Origin: Clostridia bacterium
GTDB taxonomy: Bacteria > Bacillota > Clostridia > Oscillospirales > Acutalibacteraceae
Assembly: GCA_017629275.1 (NCBI GenBank)
Contig: JAGBXM010000058.1
Location: 1 to 39,652, forward strand
Reading direction: 5' to 3'
DNA length: 39,652 nt
A program made the position numbers and the translations under genes. The notes below the pieces were generated by a model, which saw only the letters and a list, made by a program, of their open reading frames with translations, ran no database searches and was not told the origin of the DNA. The stretch's first letter is position 1. Every line of letters starts with the position of its first letter. Positions 23,079 to 31,605 of the stretch are shown here, one piece after another.

Positions 23079-23825
23079 ATGGCAGTTGAAAAAATAAGAG
23101 TTCAAAAATATCTTTCTCAATGCTCGGTTGCTTCACGCCGAAAAGCCGAAGAACTGATTATTGAAGGAAGAGTAAAAATCAACGGCAGAAAAGCCATTCT
23201 CGGTGATAAGGTCGACCCCGTACATGACAAAGTTCTGGTTTGCGGAAAACCTGTCCGAAATAACGATGCTAAAATGTATATAATGCTGCATAAACCCAGA
23301 GGTTTTGTAACAACATTAAGCGATGAACAGGGCAGACGTTGCGTTGCAGACCTTGTTCAGGATGCAGGTGTAAGACTCTTTCCCGTCGGACGTCTCGACC
23401 GAAATTCCGAAGGACTTTTGCTTATGACCAACGACGGCGAATTTTCTAATTTTTTGACGCATCCTAAGCGTCACGTATCAAAGGTTTATCGAGTCACCGT
23501 CAGAGGTAAAGTTTCTGATGAACAAATTGATAAAATGGCTGTTGGTATGGAATTAGAAGATTTCACCACTATGCCTTGTGATATATCGGTAATGGAGCGT
23601 CATGAAGACCGAACCGTTTTAAGATTTGTGCTTTACGAGGGTAAAAACCGTGAAATACGCAAACTTTGTGAAGCGGTTGGCTTGAACGTTATTCGTTTAA
23701 AACGCACCGAAATTGCAGGTCTGAAGCTCGGAATGCTTCCACAGGGACGTTGGCGTGAGTTGACCGAGAAAGAGGTCAAAAAGTTAATGAGCATCAGTAT
23801 CAGTAAGGAGCATCAGGATGATTAA
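23079..23825 (+). CDS. rluB: Ribosomal large-subunit pseudouridine synthase B-type
   Basis: RsuA/RluB family enzyme isomerising a uridine in 23S rRNA. The N-terminal S4 RNA-binding domain (residues 5-65, RVQKYLSQCSVASRRKAEEL) is followed by the synthase domain with the catalytic Asp107 in VGRLDRNSEGLLLMTNDGE and KNREIRKLCEAVG near the end. Usual length (248). AAGGAG precedes the ATG. It overlaps the next gene by 8 bases. Confidence 0.93.
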   Translation: MAVEKIRVQKYLSQCSVASRRKAEELIIEGRVKINGRKAILGDKVDPVHDKVLVCGKPVRNNDAKMYIMLHKPRGFVTTLSDEQGRRCVADLVQDAGVRLFPVGRLDRNSEGLLLMTNDGEFSNFLTHPKRHVSKVYRVTVRGKVSDEQIDKMAVGMELEDFTTMPCDISVMERHEDRTVLRFVLYEGKNREIRKLCEAVGLNVIRLKRTEIAGLKLGMLPQGRWRELTEKEVKKLMSISISKEHQDD

Positions 23826-24195
23826 GATACTTCCGATAAATTCATCTGAAGATTTGAAAAAGTTATACTCTGATTCTAATATTGAACTATTGTCTTCGTC
23901 AGCCGCTGTTGTTGCAACTGACGGTGATGAAACAATAGGTTATTGTTTGTTTTATATTGATGATAAGTCAATGACCGTAACTGCACTACAACCTCTGTCT
24001 GACCTGTTTTTGGCCGACGGTATTTTACGTTCCGCCCTTCACGTCGGCGTTGAGAGGGGAGTGGACAAGGCTTTTTATTCAAATAGTGCTCCGATTGGTG
24101 TATTTGAAAAGCTCCGATTTATTAAAAATGACGAAAATAATGAGTTGGATATCAATAAGTTATTCTCATCTTGTCAAAATTGTGGTAATACTTAA
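23818..24195 (+). CDS. Small GNAT-like protein
   Basis: The 125-residue protein overlaps the end of rluB and has AAGGAG before its ATG, so it is probably translated. Its pattern of GYCLFYIDDKSMTVTALQPL, then LADGILRSALHVGVERGVDK and IGVFEKLRF, resembles the core of a GNAT acyltransferase with a short N-terminus. The usual R/QxxGxG/A acetyl-CoA loop is not recognisable (LADGILR replaces it), so activity is uncertain. Confidence 0.6.
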   Translation: MIKILPINSSEDLKKLYSDSNIELLSSSAAVVATDGDETIGYCLFYIDDKSMTVTALQPLSDLFLADGILRSALHVGVERGVDKAFYSNSAPIGVFEKLRFIKNDENNELDINKLFSSCQNCGNT

Positions 24196-24204
24196 AAATT
24201 ATAC

Positions 24205-24233
24205 TTGTTTTTTGAATTGTTTAGTAATATAAT
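24205..24233 (+). promoter_or_regulatory. Sigma-A promoter of the biotin carboxyltransferase operon
   Basis: TTGTTT (24205-24210) and TATAAT (24228-24233) are 17 bases apart. The leader to the ATG at 24326 is about 86 bases. Confidence 0.75.
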
Positions 24234-24325
24234 ATATTTTGGCTATAATTGGTCAAAATTTTAACAATCTTAAACAACGCAAAAGTTTATCTTTTGTGAG
24301 TTACTATGAACGGAGGAATATTAAG

Positions 24326-25711
24326 ATGAACTGTGAAAACGGTTTTTCTCGCCTTGAAAAGGAATTATCCTTGCTTGGAAATACCGACGCTTATAAGCGT
24401 CTTGGTCTGCTGTTTGACGGCGGTACCTATACTGAGCTTGATAAGTTTTCTAAAAACGGCGAAAACGGTTGCGGTGTAGTTACTGCTTACGGTAGTGTCA
24501 ACGGTATTGCTTGTTATGCATTTTCGCAGGACGTTACTGTTTGTTCGGGTGCTATGGGTCGCGCCCAGTCTGCTAAAATCAAAAAGGTTTATGATTTGGC
24601 ACTTACCAACGGTGCTCCCGTGATCGGTATTTACGATTCCAAGGGCGCATTTGCTGCTGAAGGTGTTGATGCACTTAATGCTTACGGCGATCTTATTGCT
24701 GCATCAGGCAAGATTTCCGGCGTTGTTCCGCAGATTTCTGTGGTCGCAGGTAAATGTATTGGTTCTGCAGCGATTCTTGCTTCGATTGCTGATATTACCG
24801 TTATGGTTGATGGTGCTGAACTGTGTGTTAATTCTGCTGCTATAACCGGTGACGATACAGTTGGTTCTGCTGAACTCGCAATGAAAAACGGCACTGCGGC
24901 TATCGTTGCTGAAAATGACGAAGTTGCATTAACTAAGGTTGCTGAACTCATTGCTATGCTTCCTTCAAACAATCTTTCGGTTGCTCCTGTTGCAGATTAT
25001 ATTCCTGCCGGTGTTTCCGGTGAAGGAGTATATGCCGATATTAACAATATTGTTGATGCTAACAGTTTCATCGAATTGTCAGAAGGTTTCGGAAAATGCG
25101 CTAAGGTTGGATTTGCGCGAGTTGCGGGCAATGCAGTTGGTGTTGTTGCAACCGATGCTAATAAAAACAATAGTTATCTTTGCGGATTTGGCGCTGCCAA
25201 AATTTCGCGTTTTGTAAGACTTTGTGACGCTTTTTCAATTCCTGTGGTCACATTACTCAACTGCGCAGGCTTTATGGGCAGTGCTGATGATGAACTTGAC
25301 GGTTCGGTTCGCGCTGTGGCTGCATTAACAGGCGCTTATGCTGAAGCAACTACTGCTAAAATCACGGTTATTGTCGGTAAAGCTTACGGATCTGCTTTCA
25401 CTGCGATGGCAGGTAAGGGCGCAGGCGTTGATTACTGTATTGCTTATGCCGATGCCGCTATCTGTGCCTTGAACCCTACTACAGCTGTTCAGTTCATGTA
25501 TAAAGACAGATTAGGTGAAGAGAGCAGAGAAGACCTTGAAAAAGAGTATGTGCTTACTGAAGGTTCACCTTTCAAAGCCGCTGAAAATTGCGCAATTAAC
25601 GATGTTGTTGCTCCCGAAAATGCTGCTATGTCGGTTATTTCCGCACTTGATATGATGGCTTCTAAACGAGTATCCACAATTGAGAAAAAACATTCTAATA
25701 TGCCGTATTAA
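24326..25711 (+). CDS. Divergent acyl-CoA carboxyltransferase subunit (MmdA/12S-like)
   Basis: Crotonase-type carboxyltransferase subunit, expected to move a carboxyl group between carboxybiotin and an acyl-CoA. At 461 residues from the ATG at 24326 (GGAGG upstream) it is shorter than MmdA-type proteins (about 510). Order and spacing match Mmd[21 protein letters not shown], then [11 protein letters not shown] (about 103-113), [18 protein letters not shown], and in the second half [20 protein letters not shown] and [20 protein letters not shown]. Conserved glycine motifs are altered: SGGARIQEG reads SKGAFAAEG and PCAGGAVYSPA reads [11 protein letters not shown]. It may be altered in substrate or not catalytic at the usual acyl-CoA. 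First gene of the operon. Confidence 0.75.
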   Translation: MNCENGFSRLEKELSLLGNTDAYKRLGLLFDGGTYTELDKFSKNGENGCGVVTAYGSVNGIACYAFSQDVTVCSGAMGRAQSAKIKKVYDLALTNGAPVIGIYDSKGAFAAEGVDALNAYGDLIAASGKISGVVPQISVVAGKCIGSAAILASIADITVMVDGAELCVNSAAITGDDTVGSAELAMKNGTAAIVAENDEVALTKVAELIAMLPSNNLSVAPVADYIPAGVSGEGVYADINNIVDANSFIELSEGFGKCAKVGFARVAGNAVGVVATDANKNNSYLCGFGAAKISRFVRLCDAFSIPVVTLLNCAGFMGSADDELDGSVRAVAALTGAYAEATTAKITVIVGKAYGSAFTAMAGKGAGVDYCIAYADAAICALNPTTAVQFMYKDRLGEESREDLEKEYVLTEGSPFKAAENCAINDVVAPENAAMSVISALDMMASKRVSTIEKKHSNMPY

Positions 25712-25731
25712 CGGTTGACGGAGGATTTAAT

Positions 25732-26151
25732 ATGAGACAGTTTAAAATAACAGTTAACGGAAAAGCTTATGATGTTCAGGTTGAAGAGAACGGTGCACCT
25801 GCAGTAGCTACTGCACCTGCCGCTACGATTCCTGCTGCAACTGCCCCCGCTGCTACTGTTGCTGCGGCACCTGCAGCAGCAACTGCTACCGAAACAGCAG
25901 CTCCCGCTGCTGCCGCTCCTGCAGCTTCTGCAGGCGCAGGAACACCTGTTGAGGCTCCCATGCCCGGTACAATTCTCAAGATTCTTGTTTCCAACGGACA
26001 GGCAGTCAAGTCAGGCGAGGCAGTTGTTGTTCTTGAAGCTATGAAGATGGAAAATGAAATAACTGCTCCTCAAGATGGTACTGTTACCTCTATTTGTGTT
26101 AATACCGGTGATTCGGTCGATGCAGGTAAAGTACTTGTAACTATTCAGTAA
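25732..26151 (+). CDS. Biotin carboxyl carrier protein
   Basis: 139 residues. After a short N-terminal domain ([17 protein letters not shown]) comes a linker of about 50 residues almost entirely Ala/Pro/Thr, then a biotinyl domain with EAMKMENEI; the biotinylated lysine is K105. It carries carboxyl groups between the flanking carboxyltransferase subunits (1.3S- or GcdC/MmdC-like). GGAGG before the ATG, 20 bases after the previous gene. Confidence 0.95.
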   Translation: MRQFKITVNGKAYDVQVEENGAPAVATAPAATIPAATAPAATVAAAPAAATATETAAPAAAAPAASAGAGTPVEAPMPGTILKILVSNGQAVKSGEAVVVLEAMKMENEITAPQDGTVTSICVNTGDSVDAGKVLVTIQ

Positions 26152-26176
26152 TTTTCAAGAAATGTGAGGTGCTAAT

Positions 26177-27580
26177 ATGGCACGTAAAATTGGTATTACA
26201 GAAACCGTGTTGCGTGATGCTCATCAGTCGCTTCTTGCAACACGTATGACCACCGAAGATATGCTTCCCATGCTTCCGATGCTTGATAAGATCGGTTTTC
26301 ATTCGCTTGAGTGCTGGGGTGGCGCAACCTACGACAGCTGCCTTCGCTTCTTGAGTGAAGATCCGTGGGAAAGACTTCGTATTATTCGTGAAAAATGTCC
26401 CAACACTAAGTTGCAGATGCTTTTCCGTGGACAGAATATGCTCGGTTACCGTCACTATGCTGACGACGTCGTTGAGTACCTTGTGCAGAAATCGGTTGCT
26501 AACGGTATTGATATTATCCGTATTTTTGACGCTTTGAATGATATCCGTAACCTTGAAACTGCAATCAATGCTACTAAAAAAGAAAACGGTGCGCACGTTC
26601 AGGGTGCTGTTTCTTACACCACCGGTCCCGTTTTTGATATTGAGTACTATGTAAACTATGCCAAACAGCTTGAAAATGTAGGTGCTGATTCGCTTTGCAT
26701 CAAGGATATGGCAGCGTTGCTCACTCCTTATCAGACTTATGACCTTGTCAAAGCGTTGAAAGAATCGGTTAAGATTCCCATTCAGGTTCACTCTCACTCT
26801 ACTTCGGGCCTTGGTTCTATGGTTTTGATGAAGGCTATTGAAGCGGGTGCAGACGTTGTTGATACCGCTATGTCTCCTTTGGCTAACGGTACATCACATC
26901 CTGCTACCGAGTCTATGGTTGCCGCATTAGCAGGTACCGAGTATGATACAGGTCTTAATCTTGAGGCTTTGGATGAGATTGCCAAATATGTTACCACTCT
27001 TCGTGAGAAATATATTGCAGAGGGCACTTTAAGTCCTAAGATGTTGGCTTCTGACGCTAAAGCTTTGATTTATCAGGTTCCCGGCGGTATGCTTTCCAAC
27101 CTGCTTTCTCAGTTGAAGCAGGCAGGTAAAGAAGATAAACTCACCGAGGTTCTGGAAGAAGTTCCGAGAGTCAGAGCCGACTGCGGTTATCCTCCGCTTG
27201 TAACTCCTTCTTCTCAGATTGTTGGAACACAGGCAGTTTACAATGTAATTATGGGCGAACGTTATAAGATGGTCACCAAGGAGTTCAAGGGTGTTGTCAA
27301 GGGCGAGTACGGTACTACTCCGATGCCTATTGATCCTGATTTCCAGAAGAAGATCATTGGCGATGAGGAACCTATAACTTGCCGTCCTGCCGATCTTCTT
27401 GAACCCGAGTTGGATAAGCTTCGTGCTGAATGTGCAAAATGGTCTGAACAGGAAGAAGATGTTCTTTCTTATGCACAGTTCCCGAAGGTTGCCCAGGATT
27501 TCTTTGAGAAGAGAGCCAATAAAAAGTATAAAGTCGACGCTGAAAACGCTGATCCGAATGCTAAAGTTCATCCGATGTAA
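26177..27580 (+). CDS. Pyruvate/oxaloacetate carboxyltransferase subunit (OadA/PycB/5S-like)
   Basis: The 467-residue TIM-barrel carboxyltransferase transfers the carboxyl group between oxaloacetate and biotin. ITETVLRDAHQSLLATRM has the metal ligand Asp14, SLCIKDMAALLTPY has the lysine that is carbamylated in relatives, and IQVHSHSTSG gives the His pair. A PYC/OADA-type conserved C-terminal region follows (GYPPLVTPSSQIVGTQA). It lacks the fused biotin domain of OadA, and biotin is on the separate carrier upstream. No OadB membrane subunit or biotin carboxylase is adjacent. Likely function: interconversion of oxaloacetate and pyruvate coupled to the carrier and the MmdA-like subunit. Confidence 0.9.
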   Translation: MARKIGITETVLRDAHQSLLATRMTTEDMLPMLPMLDKIGFHSLECWGGATYDSCLRFLSEDPWERLRIIREKCPNTKLQMLFRGQNMLGYRHYADDVVEYLVQKSVANGIDIIRIFDALNDIRNLETAINATKKENGAHVQGAVSYTTGPVFDIEYYVNYAKQLENVGADSLCIKDMAALLTPYQTYDLVKALKESVKIPIQVHSHSTSGLGSMVLMKAIEAGADVVDTAMSPLANGTSHPATESMVAALAGTEYDTGLNLEALDEIAKYVTTLREKYIAEGTLSPKMLASDAKALIYQVPGGMLSNLLSQLKQAGKEDKLTEVLEEVPRVRADCGYPPLVTPSSQIVGTQAVYNVIMGERYKMVTKEFKGVVKGEYGTTPMPIDPDFQKKIIGDEEPITCRPADLLEPELDKLRAECAKWSEQEEDVLSYAQFPKVAQDFFEKRANKKYKVDAENADPNAKVHPM

Positions 27581-27588
27581 GAAAACAC

Positions 27589-27617
27589 TTGCATTATATG
27601 TTTTTTTGTGATACAAT
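27589..27617 (+). promoter_or_regulatory. Sigma-A promoter of secG
   Basis: TTGCAT (27589-27594) and TACAAT (27612-27617) are 17 bases apart, just after the carboxyltransferase stop codon. Confidence 0.8.
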
Positions 27618-27670
27618 ATCAGCACTTGATTAATTAATCTTCGGTTTTCCGAAAGAATGGAGATAAAATA

Positions 27671-27913
27671 ATGCTTGCTGTAAAAATTATTATTGGTTCT
27701 TTGATGATTATTTGCTCTGTAGTTATCATTGCTATCGTGCTTCGTCAGCAGGGACGTCAAAACGGTGTTTCGATTGTTACCGGTAACAGCGAAACTTATC
27801 TTTCCAAAAACAAAGGAAGAGATAAGGATATGCAATTATCGCGTGCAACTAAGTGGTTTGCAATCGGTTTCTTCGTGCTTGCCGTTGTAGCAAATGTAAT
27901 TGCACTTCTGTAA
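27671..27913 (+). CDS. secG: Preprotein translocase subunit SecG
   Basis: The 80-residue protein has the SecG pattern: an N-terminal helix (VKIIIGSLMIICSVVIIAIV), a polar loop with LRQQGRQNGVSIVTGNSETY and a second helix (WFAIGFFVLAVVANVIALL) after RATK. It is an accessory channel subunit of SecYEG. GGAG lies before the ATG. Transcribed alone and closed by a palindromic terminator. Confidence 0.85.
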   Translation: MLAVKIIIGSLMIICSVVIIAIVLRQQGRQNGVSIVTGNSETYLSKNKGRDKDMQLSRATKWFAIGFFVLAVVANVIALL

Positions 27914-27927
27914 TTTAAATCTTTTTT

Positions 27928-27966
27928 AAAACCGTTCTCAATTGAGAACGGTTTTATTTTTTTGTA
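27928..27966 (+). terminator. Perfect palindrome terminator of secG
   Basis: Positions 27928-27955 form a perfect 28-base palindrome (AAAACCGTTCTCAA and its complement), followed by a run rich in T. Confidence 0.9.
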
Positions 27967-27977
27967 CCAAAATCAGG

Positions 27978-28006
27978 ACATATATCACGATAAAATATCA
28001 TAGAGT
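27978..28006 (+). promoter_or_regulatory. Candidate sigma-E-like promoter of bofA
   Basis: ACATATA (27978-27984) and CATAGAGT (27999-28006), separated by 14 bases, resemble the sporulation sigma-E boxes (xATAxxx and CATAxxxT). The gene it precedes encodes BofA, a sporulation mother-cell protein in Bacillus. The match is by eye. No clear sigma-A promoter was seen there. Confidence 0.4.
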
Positions 28007-28028
28007 GATATAAAAGGGGGAACTCGCC

Positions 28029-28289
28029 TTGCTTTTTTTGAAAATATCATTTATTATAGTATTATCTGTATACGTAATACTTCTATTATTTTTTTGTTAT
28101 AAAGACGGAAAATTTTTAAAAACATTATTTTTGTCGGTACTGTCAGGTATCGCAGTTCTCACAGTCGTTAATTTGACTTCTCGTTTTACGGGCGTTTGTA
28201 TACCTGTAAATGCATGGACCTGCGGTTCTTCGGCTTTATTCGGCATACCCAGCGTTTTAGGAATTCTATTAATAAGGATGTTTTTTTGA
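28029..28289 (+). CDS. bofA: Pro-sigma-K processing inhibitor BofA family
   Basis: The 86-residue protein has two or three hydrophobic segments and the BofA C-terminal pattern: TGVCIPVNAWTCGSSALFGI followed by PSVLGILLIRMFF, which parallels the IPxNxxTxxxxGxxGIPG signature. In Bacillus BofA holds the SpoIVFB protease inactive in the outer forespore membrane until the checkpoint signal. The start codon is TTG at 28029 with GGGGG about 8 bases upstream. It is 16 bases before addB, so the two may share transcripts. Confidence 0.82.
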   Translation: MLFLKISFIIVLSVYVILLLFFCYKDGKFLKTLFLSVLSGIAVLTVVNLTSRFTGVCIPVNAWTCGSSALFGIPSVLGILLIRMFF

Positions 28290-28305
28290 AATTTGGAGGA
28301 TTTGA

Positions 28306-31300
28306 ATGTTAAAACTAATTTTAGGTCGTCAAAAAAGCGGTAAAACTCAAAAGTGCCTTGAAGAAGCACGTGATATTGCCAGAAACGGCAAAAGTGTAAT
28401 AATGCTTGTACCTGAGCAATATTCCTTCCAATGCCAAAGGCATCTTCTTAACGAACTCGGATCCGAATTGTCCAACAAAATAGAGATTCACAGCTTCACA
28501 AGTCTTTGTGAGGCTATTTGCTCTGTTAACGGAGGTCTTTCTGGATATGTTGTCGATGATGCAACGAGATATATTCTCGTTGGACTTGCTTTAAGAAATG
28601 TTCGTGACAGTCTCACAATATATTCAAAATACGTTGAATCTTCCTCGTTTATCAAACAGATGGTCTCGGTAATTACCGAGTTTAAACAATCTGCCGTTTC
28701 TTCTGACGATTTAACGAAGCTATCGGAAATTACAGAAACTGCAAACTTTCGCGATAAACTTCACGATATTTCTTTGGTATATTCTGCATACAACGCCTTA
28801 CTAAGCAACCGTTTTATTGATCAGTTTGATATGATCGAAAGAACGTTAAATGTTATGAACAACAATTCGTATTTTTACGGGAAAACCGTAATTGTTGATG
28901 AGTTTAAGGGATTTACCAAATCGCAATTTTTAATGCTGCAGAGAATTATTTCCGGTTCTGAAGATGCTATTGTATCACTTTGTTGTGACTCAATAATTGA
29001 CACGAATGAAACTGATATATTTAAAAACGTAAAAAAGTCTGCAAGAATTCTAATGGATTTCGCTAAAAACTCATCAATTGGTGCTGAAATCATTAAAACC
29101 GAATGTGATGCTACATCTTTTAATAATGATATTATCAAGCTTGAGATGCATCTTGCGGGTTTATCTTCGGATCCTTTTGACGAAGTTCCACAAAATATTA
29201 AAATCACTTGTGCTCCAACCGTTTATGACGAGGTTGAGTCGGTAATGAAAACCATCAGGTGCTCTGTGCGTGAAGAGGGAATGAGATATAAAGATTTTGT
29301 TATTATCTCTAGAAACGATGATTGCTATTCGCCGATTATTGATGAGTTTTCTGAACTATATGATATTCCGTGCTTTACCGATAAGCGAGTTCCGTTAATG
29401 TCACTGCCTTTTTCTGTTATGGTTTTGTCATTAGTTAAAGCGGCTTTGAGTTTTGAGACGGAAGATATTTTAAGATTTGTCAAAACAGGTCTTTGCGGTG
29501 TTGCTCAAAGCGATATTTCAACGCTAGAAAATTATGTTTATGTATGGAATATCAACGGTAAAAAATGGCTTGATGAGTGGGATATGAAGGTCGACGGTCT
29601 GAGTCAAAAAGATGATACAGTAAAATTAGAGCATTTAAACGATATCAGACAAAGAGTTATAGGTCCTATATCTAAGTTAAAAAGTAATTTGAACAATAAT
29701 GCAGTAAATATGTGTAAGGCGTTATTTATTGCATGTGACGAGTTAGGTGTTCAAAAGTCTTTGGCAAAATATTGCCATTCTCTTGAAAGAAACGGTTTTA
29801 TACAAGAAGCGGAATATCAAAAAGTCGGATATGACGCTGTCATTAAATCATTGGATAAAATTGTTGCCGTAATGGGTGATGAAGTTATATCGGTCCGTGA
29901 GTTTGTTGATATGTTATCAAACGTTTTATCATTTGAAACTGTTGGAGAGATACCCAAAACTCTTGATCAAGTGGTTTTCGGAACCGCTGACCGAATCAAA
30001 CCTTTACGTCCTAAGGTTGTCTTTGTTCTTGGTGTTAATCAAGACATTTTTCCTGCAACTGTTTCGGATAGCGGTGTATTTACTGTATCCGAAAGAGAAT
30101 GTATGCGTGAAAACAAAATTGAAATCGCCGATCATTCGATCAGCGATTGTCTTGATGAGCAATTTTTACTGTATTTTGCTTGTACCTGTGCATTTGAACG
30201 ATGCTACATCAGTTACTCTAACTGTGGTTTAGGCGGCTCATCGTTAGCACCTGCAGGCGAAATAGCAGGTATTATCAAAACTTTTGAAAAACTGCAAATT
30301 CACGAATATAACTCTGAACTTTCAATAGGTGTTCTTGAAACAAAAGAAAGTGCTTTCAGAAAACTTGCAGAACATTTTTCTGAACAAAATGACTGTACTG
30401 AAAAACTCAGTTCATACTTCTTAGATGATTCTGATTTTTCTCATCGTGTCAAAGCGTTATTTGATTATCAAAATGAAACTAAAGCAAGATTATCATCAGA
30501 CGTTGCTTCAGACCTTTATGGCGGCACATTAGATCTTTCGGCCTCAAAAGTTGATGATTTTGCCGGCTGCAGATTTATGTATTTCTGTAAATACGGTTTG
30601 GGTGCAAAATCAATTTCCCGAGTTGACTTTGATCCGCTTACACGCGGTAATATAGTACATTACTGTCTTGAAAAATTCGTTGAAAAACATATAAATAATA
30701 TCGGTAGCGTAGACGAAGACAGTATTGTTGATGAAGTAATTCTACTTTGCGACGAATTCATAAATAAAAACGGCGGCAAAACTTCTCAATTTGACGAGAA
30801 ATTTCAATATATGCTATCTTTGGTAAAAGATACCGTTGTTGTACTTGCCAAAGCCTTGAATAAAGAGTTCGCCGTCAGTTCGTTCAGACCGAAATTTTGT
30901 GAATTCGAGGTTGGAGAGAACAAGGATATTAACGGAATTGAAGTGCTGACAAATGACGGCAAGACCGTTACACTTAACGGTAAAATAGACCGTATTGATA
31001 CTACCGAAGACGGCAAAGTCAGAGTTGTTGACTATAAAACGGGTAGTAAAGGCGACGATTTTAAGCTTGCCGAAATACTAAACGGACAAAACCTGCAGAT
31101 GCTATTATATTTATACACTGTTCTTAAAAACGGTCAAGCCAAGATTAAAGCGTCTATTCCTGCAGGTGCACTGTATTTTCCTGCCAAGCGCGATGCTTCG
31201 GTCACTGTTAATGAGACGGTTCGTATGAACGGTGTAATCCTTGATGATGTTGATACCGCTATACAAATGGAGCCTTCTTTAGAGGGAAAAATAATTCCTG

Positions 31301-31605
31301 TAAAATTAAAACAGGGAAGCGATAAATTCAGCACCACAGAGCCTCTGATAACTGCTGAAGCATTTGGTTATATCTTTAAATATATTGAAAAAGTATTACA
31401 GGATATAGGAAATGCAGTTTTAGGCGGTGACATTACTCCTTTTCCGCAAGAGTCGGGCAGAGGCACAAAGTGTGATTACTGTGAATATAAATCTGTTTGC
31501 AGGTTTGATAAGGATCTTGGTTTTAAGGAATTGGTTGATATGAAGAATTCTTTAGCCGTTGAAGAGATTATTAAAATTTTAAAGGAGTCGGAGCATGGCA
31601 ATTAA
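28306..31605 (+). CDS. addB: ATP-dependent helicase/nuclease subunit AddB
   Basis: Subunit of the AddAB enzyme that resects double-strand breaks for recombination. The 1,099 residues start with the Walker A-like GRQKSGKT (7-14). The C-terminal RecB-type nuclease has VVDYKTGSKG, and the iron-sulphur cysteines are seen at CRFMYFCKYG and C1056, C1059 and C1065 in CDYCEYKSVC, matching the 4Fe-4S staple of AddB. GGAGG precedes the ATG. The gene overlaps addA by 11 bases. Confidence 0.95.
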   Translation: MLKLILGRQKSGKTQKCLEEARDIARNGKSVIMLVPEQYSFQCQRHLLNELGSELSNKIEIHSFTSLCEAICSVNGGLSGYVVDDATRYILVGLALRNVRDSLTIYSKYVESSSFIKQMVSVITEFKQSAVSSDDLTKLSEITETANFRDKLHDISLVYSAYNALLSNRFIDQFDMIERTLNVMNNNSYFYGKTVIVDEFKGFTKSQFLMLQRIISGSEDAIVSLCCDSIIDTNETDIFKNVKKSARILMDFAKNSSIGAEIIKTECDATSFNNDIIKLEMHLAGLSSDPFDEVPQNIKITCAPTVYDEVESVMKTIRCSVREEGMRYKDFVIISRNDDCYSPIIDEFSELYDIPCFTDKRVPLMSLPFSVMVLSLVKAALSFETEDILRFVKTGLCGVAQSDISTLENYVYVWNINGKKWLDEWDMKVDGLSQKDDTVKLEHLNDIRQRVIGPISKLKSNLNNNAVNMCKALFIACDELGVQKSLAKYCHSLERNGFIQEAEYQKVGYDAVIKSLDKIVAVMGDEVISVREFVDMLSNVLSFETVGEIPKTLDQVVFGTADRIKPLRPKVVFVLGVNQDIFPATVSDSGVFTVSERECMRENKIEIADHSISDCLDEQFLLYFACTCAFERCYISYSNCGLGGSSLAPAGEIAGIIKTFEKLQIHEYNSELSIGVLETKESAFRKLAEHFSEQNDCTEKLSSYFLDDSDFSHRVKALFDYQNETKARLSSDVASDLYGGTLDLSASKVDDFAGCRFMYFCKYGLGAKSISRVDFDPLTRGNIVHYCLEKFVEKHINNIGSVDEDSIVDEVILLCDEFINKNGGKTSQFDEKFQYMLSLVKDTVVVLAKALNKEFAVSSFRPKFCEFEVGENKDINGIEVLTNDGKTVTLNGKIDRIDTTEDGKVRVVDYKTGSKGDDFKLAEILNGQNLQMLLYLYTVLKNGQAKIKASIPAGALYFPAKRDASVTVNETVRMNGVILDDVDTAIQMEPSLEGKIIPVKLKQGSDKFSTTEPLITAEAFGYIFKYIEKVLQDIGNAVLGGDITPFPQESGRGTKCDYCEYKSVCRFDKDLGFKELVDMKNSLAVEEIIKILKESEHGN

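Noticed and set aside
25810..25950. Ala-codon-rich stretch as a DNA repeat or CRISPR-like array
   Set aside because: It is the Ala/Pro linker of the biotin carrier protein, a normal feature of these proteins, with no regular unit length.
26141..26797. 218-residue minus-strand open frame over the carboxyltransferase gene
   Set aside because: Antisense shadow of a highly conserved coding region with no ribosome site.
27029..27835. 268-residue minus-strand open frame over the OadA-like gene and secG
   Set aside because: It is antisense to two well-supported genes, its sequence has no family signature, and it spans the secG promoter.
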